Assembly (NCBI RefSeq): GCF_012427845.1
Contig: NZ_CP038498.1
Coordinates: 2,108,001-2,172,000, forward strand
Origin: Pectobacterium punjabense
GTDB taxonomy: Bacteria > Pseudomonadota > Gammaproteobacteria > Enterobacterales > Enterobacteriaceae
Direction of reading: 5' to 3'
Length of the DNA stretch: 64,000 nt
A program made the position numbers and the translations under genes. Positions 20,522-28,748 of this stretch are shown one piece after another. Under the pieces are notes generated by a model, which made no database searches, was not told the DNA's origin, and worked only from the letters and a program-made list of their open reading frames with translations. The stretch's first letter is position 1. Each line of letters begins with the position of its first letter.

Positions 20522-22081
20522 GTGAAACTACGAACCAGAATTGCACTGCTATGCGGTACGACCTTGTTAGGGATGCTAATTTTATCTGCAGTGGCGCTGA
20601 ATACGCTTTATAGCACGATGATGAGCGAGCGCACTGGCCAACTCTCTACGCTGGTGGAATTGGCTCATTCGGCGGCGCAGAAAGCGTATGACCTGGAGAA
20701 AAGTGGTCAACTGTCGCGCGACGAAGCAGAGAAAGAAGCCAAAAGGGCGATAGCCAGTTTCCATCAAGGGGACCGCTATTTCTTCGTGCGCGGTTACACG
20801 AACGATGTGAACTATGTTCACCCTAACCCTAAGCGCGTTGGTATCGTCGATGCCAGCGGCGGTAAAGAGGCCGGAGAGCGCTACCGTGCTTCGCTTCAAG
20901 GCAAGAGAATTGGCACTGTGATTGCGGAAGGGACGCGCCCAGGGCAGCAGAATAAGGTTGAGAAACTCTATGCTGTCATCAAATTCGAGCCTTGGGACTG
21001 GACGATTGGCTACGGTGATTACATTGATGATATTCAGCAGACATTCTGGCGTAATGCACTGATTCTGCTTTCTTTAGGGTTGGTTCTGCTGCTAATTATT
21101 TCCGCATTTGCATGGAATATGTTGCGTACGCTGATGCGCCAGCTTGGCGGTGAACCACAGTACGCCGTTGACGTGGTACGCGAAATCGCGGAAGGCAACT
21201 TACGCGTTGATGTGGAAACGAAGCCGGGCGATCAGACCAGTATTCTTTACGCTATCCGTGCGATGCGCGACAACTTGTCCCATCTGGTGAATCAGGTACG
21301 CAGCAGCACAAACTCGATTGCCACGGCGTCGACGCAGATTGCATCGGGTAACGGCGATTTGTCTGCGCGTACCGAATCGCAGGCCAGCGCCTTAGAACAG
21401 ACGGCTGCAGCCATGGAACAGCTGACTGCAACGGTGAAACAGAACGCGGATAATGCGCGTTATGCGAATGAACTCGCTGTATCGGCATCGGATGTGGCGG
21501 TGCGCGGCGGTGACGTTGTCAGCCGGGTTGTCGTAACGATGGATTCGATCAGTCTCTCATCACGTAAAATCGTAGATATCATCGGTGTGATTGACAGCAT
21601 TGCTTTCCAAACGAACATTTTGGCGCTGAATGCGGCGGTGGAAGCCGCACGGGCTGGTGAGCAAGGGCGTGGTTTCGCCGTGGTCGCGAGTGAAGTGCGT
21701 ACGCTGGCACAGCGCTCGGCATCCGCAGCAAGAGAAATTAAAGGCTTGATTGATGATTCTGTTGCCAAGGTTGGGGAAGGCACAGATTTCGTGAAGCAGG
21801 CAGGCGATACTATGAGTGAGGTGGTTGAAAGTGTGCACCGCGTAACCTCCATGATGGGCGAAATTAGCGTGGCGAGTGCAGAACAGCGTTCGGGCATTGA
21901 GCAGGTTAATCTTGCAATATCGCAGATGGATCAGAGCACCGAACAGAATGCGGCGTTAGTTGAAGAAGCATTGGCTGCGGCACACTCTCTGAACGAACAG
22001 GCACAAGAGCTGTCACGCACCGTCGAACAATTCCGCGTAGATGAATCCGCAGTTAGCTATTTGGCGCTGGGTGCAAGATGA
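20522..22081 (+). CDS. Methyl-accepting chemotaxis protein, single-Cache type
   Basis: Inner-membrane chemoreceptor of 519 residues. GTG start at 20522 ([10 protein letters not shown]), preceded by a purine-rich stretch. Membrane spans lie at about 7-29 and 178-199. The periplasmic domain between them has [20 protein letters not shown] and [15 protein letters not shown], typical of a single Cache (sCache_2) sensor. A HAMP domain (about 201-255) is followed by the signalling hairpin with [20 protein letters not shown] and [19 protein letters not shown]. The C-terminus lacks an NWETF-type pentapeptide, so it probably depends on other receptors for efficient CheR/CheB binding. The ligand is unknown. 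It stands alone, not in a chemotaxis operon. Confidence 0.92.
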   Translation: MKLRTRIALLCGTTLLGMLILSAVALNTLYSTMMSERTGQLSTLVELAHSAAQKAYDLEKSGQLSRDEAEKEAKRAIASFHQGDRYFFVRGYTNDVNYVHPNPKRVGIVDASGGKEAGERYRASLQGKRIGTVIAEGTRPGQQNKVEKLYAVIKFEPWDWTIGYGDYIDDIQQTFWRNALILLSLGLVLLLIISAFAWNMLRTLMRQLGGEPQYAVDVVREIAEGNLRVDVETKPGDQTSILYAIRAMRDNLSHLVNQVRSSTNSIATASTQIASGNGDLSARTESQASALEQTAAAMEQLTATVKQNADNARYANELAVSASDVAVRGGDVVSRVVVTMDSISLSSRKIVDIIGVIDSIAFQTNILALNAAVEAARAGEQGRGFAVVASEVRTLAQRSASAAREIKGLIDDSVAKVGEGTDFVKQAGDTMSEVVESVHRVTSMMGEISVASAEQRSGIEQVNLAISQMDQSTEQNAALVEEALAAAHSLNEQAQELSRTVEQFRVDESAVSYLALGAR

Positions 22082-22087
22082 CAGGAA

Positions 22088-22128
22088 TGGCGGAGTTCAG
22101 ACGTTAATCGAACTCTGCCAACATTTTT
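22088..22128 (+). terminator. Terminator of the chemoreceptor gene
   Basis: An 11-bp stem (TGGCGGAGTTC / GAACTCTGCCA, one G-U pair) is followed by ACATTTTT, just past the stop codon. Confidence 0.75.
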
Positions 22129-22170
22129 CATCCGTTCCAACGATATAAAAGAGAACGCCCCTGACTTGCG

Positions 22171-22299
22171 TTAAGGGCAGCTCGGTGTACGTATGTGGGG
22201 GATTGACTCGCGGCGTCCTGCCGCTCGCCCTGCGGGCCGCCGTTGGCGGTCCAAAACGCCAGTCCTGTCGTTTTGTCGAACCCTGTCAAGGCTTCTCAT
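22171..22299 (-). CDS. Possible arginine-rich 42-residue ORF in repeat copy 1 (distal)
   Basis: An ATG-initiated frame on the minus strand spans most of the 168-bp unit and stops inside the terminator-like hairpin. The product begins MRSLDRVRQNDRTG and contains RQRRPAGRAAGRR; 11 of 42 residues are arginine. Ribosome-binding potential is weak (GGAACGG directly before ATG). It recalls the small basic Tpr peptide encoded in the repeats behind E. coli tyrT, but the high GC and palindromic content could produce such a frame by chance. Confidence 0.2.
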   Translation of the reverse strand: MRSLDRVRQNDRTGVLDRQRRPAGRAAGRRESIPHIRTPSCP

Positions 22300-22338
22300 C
22301 CGTTCCAACGATATAAAAGAAAACGCCCTTAACTTGCG

Positions 22339-22467
22339 TTAAGGGCAGCTCGGTGTACGTATGTGGGGGATTGACTCGCGGCGTCCTGCCGCTCGCCCTG
22401 CGGGCCGCCGTTGGCGGTCCAAAACGCCAGTCCTGTCGTTTTGTCGAACCCTGTCAAGGCTTCTCAT
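22339..22467 (-). CDS. Possible arginine-rich 42-residue ORF in repeat copy 2 (tRNA-proximal)
   Basis: Identical in sequence to the frame at 22171-22299 because the repeat units are identical across this stretch. It begins right after the tRNA terminator on the minus strand. Identity shows recent duplication, not coding selection. An opposite-strand frame in the distal unit (22193-22342) also encodes an Arg-rich product containing RPAGRR. Confidence 0.2.
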   Translation of the reverse strand: MRSLDRVRQNDRTGVLDRQRRPAGRAAGRRESIPHIRTPSCP

Positions 22468-22478
22468 CCGTTCCAACG

Positions 22479-22530
22479 ATATAAAAAGAAAACGCCCTTA
22501 ACTTGCGTTAAGGGCGTTTTCTTTTTATAT
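22479..22530 (-). terminator. Terminator of tRNA-Ser
   Basis: A perfect 24-bp inverted repeat (arms 22479-22502 and 22507-22530) with a 4-nt loop. On the minus strand it abuts the tRNA CCA end and finishes with a T-rich arm containing CTTTTTATAT. By symmetry it should also work on the other strand. Confidence 0.9.
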
Positions 22531-22619
22531 GGCGGTGAGGAAGGGATTCGAACCCTTGATACGTTTTCACGTATACACACTTTCCAGGCGTGCTCCTTCA
22601 GCCTCTCGGACACCTCACC
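22530..22619 (-). tRNA. tRNA-Ser (anticodon GGA)
   Basis: Read on the minus strand, the 90-nt gene starts GGTGAGGTGTCCGAG and ends CCTCACCGCCA, with the CCA encoded. The acceptor stem GGTGAGG pairs with CCTCACC, discriminator G. The anticodon loop sequence CTGGAAA gives GGA, reading UCC/UCU codons. A long variable arm (GTATACGTGAAAACGTATC) marks it as a class II serine tRNA. The T-loop is GGTTCGAATCC. A terminator sits at its 3' end. Confidence 0.97.
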
Positions 22620-22655
22620 GTGGCCTCGCCGTATGTCATGCTGGCGGACGGCGCT

Positions 22656-22684
22656 AATGTAGGGAAATTGCTGAACAGCGTCAA
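22656..22684 (-). promoter_or_regulatory. Promoter of tRNA-Ser
   Basis: On the minus strand, TTGACG (22679-22684) and TACATT (22656-22661) are separated by 17 bases, about 37 bases before the tRNA 5' end. The GC-rich stretch just after the -10 (AGCGCCGTCC) is the kind of discriminator seen at stringently controlled stable-RNA promoters. Confidence 0.65.
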
Positions 22685-22897
22685 CAAACTTCTGCACCCA
22701 ATGTGCGCAATGAGCCAAAGTTAACGCAATTTGTTGCTTTTCTCTCCGTTTTTACGCTTGTACTCATTTATGACCCTGCGTTGTTTCAAAAAACAATGTT
22801 TCATTTGTGTTAATCATTCGTTGTAATTCCGCTTACTGGCTGCGGAATATCCCTGAAAATGGTATGCTAACTTGCACTCGTTGACCCAGGAGAATCT

Positions 22898-23635
22898 ATG
22901 TATCCCGTCGATTTACATATGCACACTGTTGCCAGTACGCATGCTTACAGTACTTTGCACGATTACATCGTCGAAGCGCAGCAGAAAAATATTCGTCTGT
23001 TTGCCATTACCGATCATGGCCCTGATATGGCGGATGCGCCACATTACTGGCACTTTATGAATATGCGTGTTTGGCCGCGTTTAGTTGATGGCGTAGGTAT
23101 CTTGCGCGGCATCGAGGCGAATATTAAAAATATCGAAGGCGATATCGACTGTACCGGGCCGATGTTGGAGCAGGTGGATGTGATTATTGCGGGCTTTCAT
23201 GAACCGGTTTTTCCACCGCAGGATAAAGAAACGCATACCGCTGCAATGATCGCGACCATGGCGCGTGGTGATGCGCATATCATTAGCCATCCCGGCAATC
23301 CGAAATTTCCCGTCGATATTCGTGCAATTGCGGAAGCAGCGGCGAAATACAATGTGGCATTGGAGCTGAATAACTCTTCTTTTATGCATTCACGCAAGGG
23401 CAGTGAACCAAACTGTCGGGCGATTGCTGAAGCGGTACGTGACGCCGGTGGGTTACTCTCTTTAGGTTCTGATTCCCATATCGCGTTTTCTCTGGGGGAC
23501 TTTACCCACTGTGAGCGTATTTTGCAGGAGGTGAATTTCCCACAGGATCGGATATTAAATGTCAGCCCTCGTCGCGTGTTGGATTTCCTTGAGCAACGTG
23601 GAATGCCGGCAATCGCTGAATTGGCTGATTTGTGA
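22898..23635 (+). CDS. ycdX: PHP-family phosphatase YcdX
   Basis: Zinc-dependent PHP-domain phosphatase of 245 residues, linked to swarming in E. coli. Metal-binding motifs are visible: [10 protein letters not shown] at the N-terminus, [16 protein letters not shown], a glutamate in [21 protein letters not shown], and [13 protein letters not shown] near the C-terminus. These match the trinuclear zinc site of this family. ATG at 22898 follows CAGGAGAATCT. It lies upstream of ycdY with a short gap and is probably co-transcribed with it. Confidence 0.95.
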   Translation: MYPVDLHMHTVASTHAYSTLHDYIVEAQQKNIRLFAITDHGPDMADAPHYWHFMNMRVWPRLVDGVGILRGIEANIKNIEGDIDCTGPMLEQVDVIIAGFHEPVFPPQDKETHTAAMIATMARGDAHIISHPGNPKFPVDIRAIAEAAAKYNVALELNNSSFMHSRKGSEPNCRAIAEAVRDAGGLLSLGSDSHIAFSLGDFTHCERILQEVNFPQDRILNVSPRRVLDFLEQRGMPAIAELADL

Positions 23636-23637
23636 CG

Positions 23638-23681
23638 CCGTCACTTAAAAACCGTCACTTAAAAACAGTGTTACTTAAAAA
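23638..23681. repeat. 14-bp tandem repeat in the ycdX-ycdY gap
   Basis: CCGTCACTTAAAAA occurs twice in direct tandem (23638 and 23652), followed by a degenerate third copy (CAGTGTTACTTAAAAA). It overlaps only the intergenic spacer. Confidence 0.7.
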
Positions 23682-23696
23682 TAAATAGGATTATGA

Positions 23697-24266
23697 ATGA
23701 ACGAGTTTTCTATTGTGTGCCGTCTGTTGGGCACGCTGTTTTATCGCCAGCCGCAGGATACCTTGCTGACACCGGTATTTGCGTTGATTAAAGAAGGGAA
23801 ACTGGCACAGCACTGGCCGTTGGATCAGGATGCGTTGTTAGCACGGTTGCAAAAAGGTCTGGATTTGCCTGCAATGGCGGCAGATTATCAGGCATTGTTC
23901 GATCAAGAGAACGGATCGGTTTCACCGTTGCGCTCGTCCTATGAAAGCGATGCCGACGATGCGGAAATTCGTACCTTTCTGCAACAGCGCGGCATGCCGT
24001 TAAATGACGGCGCAGTGGGTCATTTTGGTAGCTTGCTGCTGGCGGCATCATGGCTGGAAGATCAGGCACAAGAAGATGAAACCGCGGCGCAAATTACGCT
24101 GTTTGATGAATATCTATTACCGTGGAGCGATCGTTTCCTCGGCAAAGTAGAAAGTCATGCTACTACCGCATTCTATCGCACATTGGCGATAGTGTGCCGC
24201 GAAGCGCTGGAAGCCATGCGGGATGAGCTGGGCGAAAGCGAAGAAGAAGATGACGAATCGGAATAG
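23697..24266 (+). CDS. ycdY: Redox-enzyme-maturation-type chaperone YcdY
   Basis: All-helical TorD/NarJ-family protein of 189 residues, in E. coli a chaperone that increases YcdX activity. MNEFSIVCRLLGTLFYRQPQ and the central DYQALFDQENGSVSPLRSSYES are typical of the family; SDRFLGKVESHATTAFYRTLA lies toward the end. The last residues are acidic (GESEEEDDESE). The ATG chosen follows ATAGGATT; another ATG 4 bases earlier is out of frame. The ycdX-ycdY pairing is conserved with E. coli. Confidence 0.93.
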   Translation: MNEFSIVCRLLGTLFYRQPQDTLLTPVFALIKEGKLAQHWPLDQDALLARLQKGLDLPAMAADYQALFDQENGSVSPLRSSYESDADDAEIRTFLQQRGMPLNDGAVGHFGSLLLAASWLEDQAQEDETAAQITLFDEYLLPWSDRFLGKVESHATTAFYRTLAIVCREALEAMRDELGESEEEDDESE

Positions 24267-24329
24267 GAAGAATAACACGGTGGGATGAAACCCCCGCAGT
24301 ATGAAACCCCGTAGTATGAAACCTGATGC

Positions 24330-24360
24330 GCCGATAGCAGACATCACGTGTGCTATCGGC
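24330..24360. other. Hairpin between ycdY and yceB
   Basis: A 10-bp stem (GCCGATAGCA / TGCTATCGGC) with an 11-nt loop lies between the convergent stops of ycdY and yceB. Neither strand has a T-run after it, so it is at best a weak shared terminator. Confidence 0.5.
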
Positions 24361-24369
24361 AAATGAAGA

Positions 24370-24936
24370 TTAGTCAGTAAACAGGATAACGATCTGGCCC
24401 GGCTTAATTTCGATACCTTTCGCCATCTTCTTCGCCAGCGATTCTGTTGTGCTTTTATCCGCATTCAGCACATAGGCCGGTTTTTGATCAAAATAGCTTT
24501 TTAGCGATTGATTGAGGTAAGGGCTCAGTGTTTTCATTACCGTCTGCATTTTTTCCGGTTGCACGGTGTAATCAATCAGTTCCATGTCCTTCAGATAAAT
24601 CGCGCCCTGCGTTTTATCAAATACCGGCTGTGCTTTCAGTGTAAGCTTCATATCTGCAGCCTGATTGCCCAGCAGAGAGGATATGTCGACCTTTGCATTA
24701 CCCGTCAGGGTCACTTTCCCCGGCTCTGCGCGACCGATCTGGCTAGATAGTTCGGTTAACACGATATGTGCATCCACTACGCCAGGTACGCCCAATTGTT
24801 TCTGATAATCATTGTGTTTTTGCAGGTACTCATTCACTTCCTGTTCACTGAGCGTGTATTGGGTGAGTTTATTACAGCCGCTGAGTGTAAAGGCAAGCAG
24901 CACGGTTGCCGCTGCTATCCATCCTGATTTTTTCAT
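24370..24936 (-). CDS. yceB: Lipoprotein YceB (DUF1439)
   Basis: Predicted outer-membrane-associated lipoprotein of 188 residues. The signal sequence MKKSGWIAAATVLLAFTLSGC ends in the lipobox LSGC with the lipidated cysteine at position 21. The mature part has NKLTQYTLSEQEVNEYLQKH and ends GIEIKPGQIVILF. The family has a lipid-binding-like fold but no proven function. It sits next to grxB as in E. coli. Confidence 0.92.
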   Translation of the reverse strand: MKKSGWIAAATVLLAFTLSGCNKLTQYTLSEQEVNEYLQKHNDYQKQLGVPGVVDAHIVLTELSSQIGRAEPGKVTLTGNAKVDISSLLGNQAADMKLTLKAQPVFDKTQGAIYLKDMELIDYTVQPEKMQTVMKTLSPYLNQSLKSYFDQKPAYVLNADKSTTESLAKKMAKGIEIKPGQIVILFTD

Positions 24937-25098
24937 TATTCTGACCTCTTAATGCCATTTATGCGCACGATTTATTCATACGGGCAATTTCTTTACGCGG
25001 GCGATCTATTTATCTGAACAATCAGCATAATTCCGCATGGGCAGCGTGCGCCCGATACACAGAGTAAACAATAGGATAGCACTGAAATAGCCGATAAT

Positions 25099-25125
25099 GC
25101 CGCTTCGGAACGAAGCGGCGGGGTA
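25099..25125 (-). terminator. Probable terminator of grxB
   Basis: A 9-bp stem (GCCGCTTCG / CGAAGCGGC) with a 3-nt loop lies about 18 bases past the grxB stop on the minus strand. The following ATTATC is only weakly T-rich. Confidence 0.5.
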
Positions 25126-25136
25126 AAACTGGGTGA

Positions 25137-25784
25137 TTAGATTGCCAGACTGCTGAGTAACGTTACTTGAGTTTGTTTCGCCATGTTATTGCGATAGTCC
25201 GCAACGCGGGAAGGGGGCGTAACCCCCGCAACGATAGACAGCGAACGGAGCAGTGGGAAAAGGTCGATATCATCCGTTGATAACACGCCGTTACAGGCAT
25301 TCGGCTGGGCAATCAGCGGATCAAGATCCTGTAAATCATGGTTCAGTTTCTTAATCAGTCCCTGAGAATGACCCAGGTGGTCGGCAAAATTGCCTAGCTG
25401 GGTTTCCTTCTTATTAACAAAGTACTGCCGAGCGGAAGTGGAGGCAAATTCTTCAAAGGCTGCTTGAGCAAAACGGGGAATAATCAAACGCGGCGTATAT
25501 TCCGTAACTTTGCGTAGCCAAGCGGAAATTGCCGGGTTGATTGAACCTGTCAACAGCGGTTTGTGGTCGTAATTATCGATAAAATGCACGATATCCATAC
25601 TTTCAGGCATGTAACTGCCGTCATCTTTTTGCAGAATGGGCACCATTTTCTGGCCGATCAGTCGCTCTGGTGTTTCAACGTCATCATTCGCTAATATTTG
25701 CAGTTCGACAGGGATATTTTTCAGGCCGAAGATCATGCGTGCTTTAACGCAGTAGGGACAGTGATCGTAAATGTAGAGCTTCAT
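25137..25784 (-). CDS. grxB: Glutaredoxin 2 GrxB
   Basis: Glutathione-dependent dithiol oxidoreductase with a GST-like fold, 215 residues (E. coli 215). The N-terminal thioredoxin-like domain has the active site CPYC in MKLYIYDHCPYCVKARMIF. The cis-proline region is MVPILQKDDGSYMPESMDIV. The helical C-terminal domain covers about residues 85-215. ATG follows TAGGAGACGACGA. It lies between yceB and mdtH, both on the same strand, as in E. coli. Confidence 0.97.
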   Translation of the reverse strand: MKLYIYDHCPYCVKARMIFGLKNIPVELQILANDDVETPERLIGQKMVPILQKDDGSYMPESMDIVHFIDNYDHKPLLTGSINPAISAWLRKVTEYTPRLIIPRFAQAAFEEFASTSARQYFVNKKETQLGNFADHLGHSQGLIKKLNHDLQDLDPLIAQPNACNGVLSTDDIDLFPLLRSLSIVAGVTPPSRVADYRNNMAKQTQVTLLSSLAI

Positions 25785-25929
25785 TCGTCGTCTCCTAAAT
25801 TACAGGGCATAGACAAAGGCCGCAGTGCGGCCACGCGTGTAACCCATCATCAAACAAGGTTAATCGGGTGTGCGAGACGGCTCGCGACGAAACAATTGTT
25901 TGAATGTATTAGGAAAGTATAGAAGGGCT

Positions 25930-25957
25930 TTACCGACGAGATCAAACTCGTCGGTAA
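25930..25957 (-). terminator. Hairpin terminator of mdtH
   Basis: An 11-bp perfect stem (TTACCGACGAG / CTCGTCGGTAA) with a 6-nt loop begins 8 bases past the mdtH stop on the minus strand. It is followed by AGCCCTTC, without a clear T-run. Confidence 0.55.
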
Positions 25958-25965
25958 TATTCAAA

Positions 25966-27171
25966 CTAATGACCACCCAACATCGCAGGTTCGATACGAC
26001 GTTGGTTGAACTGCCAGTACAGAGCGACTAGCGTCAGGAGCCCGATGGTGCCGAGCATGAACCACGGCAGCTCCGGTTGATTCAGCGCGTGCCCGGTATC
26101 AAATAGCCAGCCGCCGCCGCTGTAGCCAATCGCGCCACCAAGCGCCAATCCAAGCCGACTGAAACCCATGTAGCTGCCTCTTGCCCTGGCGTCTGCCAGT
26201 GAGGCGCTCAAGGTTTCGCGTGCAGGTTCGGCGATAATCGAGCCAATATAAAACAGGCTAATAAGCATCAGCAGTGTTTGAAGCTCTGTCGTCATCCCGA
26301 TCGGGAACATGCTGACGGACATGATGAAAAGCCCTGCCATTAGGCGCTGTTCCAGCCGGAAGTGTTTCTCGCTCCAGCGGGCGATAGGATAAAGCAGCGT
26401 AAGCGACAGCGTTGCTTCAATGGCGTACATCCATTTCACGGCAGACGGCGTTCCGGCGAGTTGGTTGACCATAATAGGGAGCATCAACAGAACCTGCACG
26501 GCTAGCATGTAATAGCCCGTCAGCGTTAATACATACATCAGGAAACGGCGGTCGCGAATTACACGCATCAGACCTTCCCCGATCGGTGTTCTTACCGTCG
26601 AAATGCGATAGGCTGGCAGCAGCCACGCATTGAGCGCAGCCGCAAGCACGAAGATGACTGCTCCTGCCCAGCAGACAATTTCGAAATCGTACTGAAGCAA
26701 CCAACTGCCGATGAGAGCACCGATAACCGCCCCGGCGCTATCCTGCATCATTAACAGAGAGTAAAAACGACCACGTTCCTGCGGACGAACCAATTTGATA
26801 ACCAGGGCAGTACGCGGTGGATCGAATAATGTGCCACCAAGGCCGGATAGCGCACAAGACAACCAGAGCAACCAGGGTTCATCGGCAATTGCCATGAACA
26901 CAAAACCGGAGGCGCGTAGCAGCATCCCGGTAATGATCATCGGCTTGGCGCCAAAACGATCGGCGATAGCCCCGCCGAAAATACCGAGCCCTTGCTGAAT
27001 AAACTGGCGTAATCCCAAGGCGATACCGACTAATAATGCAGCCCAGCCGAGATCGTCGACAAAACGAATGGAAATAAGGGGGAAAACAACGAAGAACCCT
27101 AAAACCACCAGCATATTATCTAGTAATAAAAAATATTTACCCAAGCTCCGAGCTTGCGACATCAGAGGCAT
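25966..27171 (-). CDS. mdtH: Multidrug efflux MFS transporter MdtH
   Basis: Inner-membrane major facilitator superfamily drug:proton antiporter, 401 residues with 12 predicted spans. The loop 2-3 MFS signature appears as [14 protein letters not shown], and the second-half loop contains [15 protein letters not shown]-terminus [20 protein letters not shown] and the segment [20 protein letters not shown] are near-identical to E. coli MdtH. E. coli MdtH overexpression gives quinolone resistance. It is divergent from rimJ; both match E. coli gene order. Confidence 0.95.
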   Translation of the reverse strand: MPLMSQARSLGKYFLLLDNMLVVLGFFVVFPLISIRFVDDLGWAALLVGIALGLRQFIQQGLGIFGGAIADRFGAKPMIITGMLLRASGFVFMAIADEPWLLWLSCALSGLGGTLFDPPRTALVIKLVRPQERGRFYSLLMMQDSAGAVIGALIGSWLLQYDFEIVCWAGAVIFVLAAALNAWLLPAYRISTVRTPIGEGLMRVIRDRRFLMYVLTLTGYYMLAVQVLLMLPIMVNQLAGTPSAVKWMYAIEATLSLTLLYPIARWSEKHFRLEQRLMAGLFIMSVSMFPIGMTTELQTLLMLISLFYIGSIIAEPARETLSASLADARARGSYMGFSRLGLALGGAIGYSGGGWLFDTGHALNQPELPWFMLGTIGLLTLVALYWQFNQRRIEPAMLGGH

Positions 27172-27487
27172 GTTTCACCACAACGAAAAAAGAAGGAAAA
27201 TAACAGACGTGACTATTTTGTACTCTAATTCGACTTTGGTATAGCCTATTGTTGGATAATATTTTTTTATCGATTTAACGTTATGCAAGTAGCATTTTGG
27301 CGAGAAAAAATGGCTTTCCTGATTCAATTGCGCAATAACTCGGCGATGAGGATTTTACGTCTATGAATTTATGTGGTTATAGTAAGGATTATCGGAAATA
27401 CCGATATTTTGTGCTTATTGTAGAATAACGATTTTTTCAGCGCCGATGAATTTTACTTATCGACAACATGGAGAGGTAGGGGGAAAA
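27172..27487. other. Divergent promoter region between mdtH and rimJ
   Basis: A 316-base AT-rich region that must carry the promoters of both genes. I could not single out convincing -35/-10 pairs. A 27-codon ATG frame at 27283-27366 lacks a ribosome-binding site and is not called. Confidence 0.5.
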
Positions 27488-28072
27488 ATGTTTGGCTATC
27501 GTTTAACACCAGCAAGAGTGCAACTGACAACCGACAGGCTGGTGGTGCGTCTGGCCCATGAACGCGATGCATGGCGTCTGGCTGAATACTATTCTGAAAA
27601 TCGTGACTTTCTCAAACCGTGGGAGCCCGTAAGGGACGCGAGCCATTGTTACCCATCAGGCTGGCAGGCGCGGCTGAGCGTGATTAACGATATGCATAAA
27701 CAGGGTAGTGCCTATTACTTCCTCCTGTTAGATCCGAATGAAAACGAAGTGTGTGGCGTGGCTAATTTTAGCAATGTGCTACGGGGCTCGTTCCACGCCT
27801 GCTATTTGGGCTATTCCCTTGGTCAGAAATGGCAGGGGCAGGGGCTGATGTATGAAGCGTTGCAGCCAGCGCTGCGTTATATGCAGCGTCAGCAGCATAT
27901 GCACCGTATCATGGCTAACTATATGCCGCATAACCAGCGCAGTGGGAATTTATTGACGCGTTTGGGGTTTGAACGTGAAGGCTATGCGAAAGACTATCTG
28001 CTTATTGATGGGAAATGGCAGGATCATGTATTAACCGCGCTGACCAACGCCGAGTGGAAGTCTCCGCGTTAA
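27488..28072 (+). CDS. rimJ: Ribosomal-protein S5 alanine N-acetyltransferase RimJ
   Basis: GNAT-family acetyltransferase that acetylates the N-terminal alanine of ribosomal protein S5; 194 residues as in E. coli. The start [18 protein letters not shown] follows AGGTAGGGGGAAAA; an in-frame ATG 42 bases upstream ([10 protein letters not shown]...) is not conserved. Acetyl-CoA-binding motif region is [20 protein letters not shown]. Other conserved stretches are [20 protein letters not shown] and [20 protein letters not shown]. yceH starts six bases after its stop. Confidence 0.96.
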   Translation: MFGYRLTPARVQLTTDRLVVRLAHERDAWRLAEYYSENRDFLKPWEPVRDASHCYPSGWQARLSVINDMHKQGSAYYFLLLDPNENEVCGVANFSNVLRGSFHACYLGYSLGQKWQGQGLMYEALQPALRYMQRQQHMHRIMANYMPHNQRSGNLLTRLGFEREGYAKDYLLIDGKWQDHVLTALTNAEWKSPR

Positions 28073-28078
28073 GGAATA

Positions 28079-28720
28079 ATGATGAAATACCAATTAGATG
28101 CTCGTGAAGCCCGCGTGATCGGCTGTATGTTGGAAAAGCAAATTACCACACCGGATCAATACCCCATGTCGTTAAACGGCATCACCACAGCCTGCAATCA
28201 GAAAACCAACCGCGAACCCGTGATGGAGCTAAGCGAAAGTGAAGTGCAGCAAACGTTGGATTTGCTCGTGAAAAAGCACTTCCTGCGTACGCTCAGTGGC
28301 TTTGGTAACCGTGTTGTGAAGTACGAACATCGTTTTTGTAATTCTGAATTTGGCGACCTGAAACTCTCTCCTGCGGAAGTGGCGCTGGTAACCACACTTC
28401 TTCTCCGTGGCTCACAGACGCCAGGTGAACTGCGTACGCGTGCTGCTCGATTGTACGAATTTTCCGATGTCAGCGAAGCTGAGTCCACCCTTGAGCAACT
28501 GCAACGGCGTGATGATGGCCCATTTGTGGTCAGACTCGCACGGGAAGCGGGTAAACGGGAAAGTCGCTATCAGCATCTTTTCAGCGGTGAGGTCAGTGAT
28601 ATAGCGGTTTCAGAGGAAGAACGCGCGAGCGACAATTCTCATCCGCTTACCGAGCGGGTTGAGGCATTGGAAAAAGAGGTCGCTGAACTCAAACGCCAGC
28701 TTGCTGCGCTGTTAGCGTAA
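28079..28720 (+). CDS. yceH: DUF480 protein YceH
   Basis: Conserved protein of 213 residues with two winged-helix-like domains; function not established. Starts [20 protein letters not shown]; the second ATG may be the true start since E. coli YceH begins MKYQL. Strongly conserved segments are [40 protein letters not shown] and [20 protein letters not shown]. The C-terminus ([20 protein letters not shown]) is a short coiled coil. It is in a run with rimJ, mviM and murJ, as in E. coli. Confidence 0.94.
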   Translation: MMKYQLDAREARVIGCMLEKQITTPDQYPMSLNGITTACNQKTNREPVMELSESEVQQTLDLLVKKHFLRTLSGFGNRVVKYEHRFCNSEFGDLKLSPAEVALVTTLLLRGSQTPGELRTRAARLYEFSDVSEAESTLEQLQRRDDGPFVVRLAREAGKRESRYQHLFSGEVSDIAVSEEERASDNSHPLTERVEALEKEVAELKRQLAALLA

Positions 28721-28748
28721 TGAATTTGTACCAGGGAGAATACCAGCC

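Larger units (their letters stand above)
22129..22520. repeat. 168-bp tandem repeat (2.3 units) beside tRNA-Ser
   Basis: The unit beginning CATCCGTTCCAACGATATAA recurs at 22129, 22297 and 22465, exactly 168 bases apart. The first two copies are complete and nearly identical; the third is cut after about 55 bases and runs into the terminator of tRNA-Ser. On the minus strand (direction of the tRNA), each unit ends in a terminator-like hairpin (GCCCTTAAC / GTTAAGGGC with a GCAA loop, then GTTTTCTTTT), so transcripts leaving the tRNA meet up to three such hairpins. Each complete unit also contains a three-hairpin element with a CCCTGCGGGCCG core, related to the 73-bp repeats after eda. Confidence 0.93.

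Noticed and set aside
22129..22520. CRISPR-like array at the 168-bp repeats
   Set aside because: Units are directly abutting with no unique spacers, and no cas genes are in the window.
22530..22619. tRNA-Ser as an attachment site of an integrated island
   Set aside because: There is no integrase or phage gene nearby and the repeats do not duplicate the tRNA 3' end.
22411..22718. Open frames on both strands overlapping tRNA-Ser
   Set aside because: They read through the tRNA and its terminator, so they are not plausible genes.
27283..27366. 27-codon ATG frame upstream of rimJ
   Set aside because: No Shine-Dalgarno sequence and no distinctive composition; such short frames are expected by chance.
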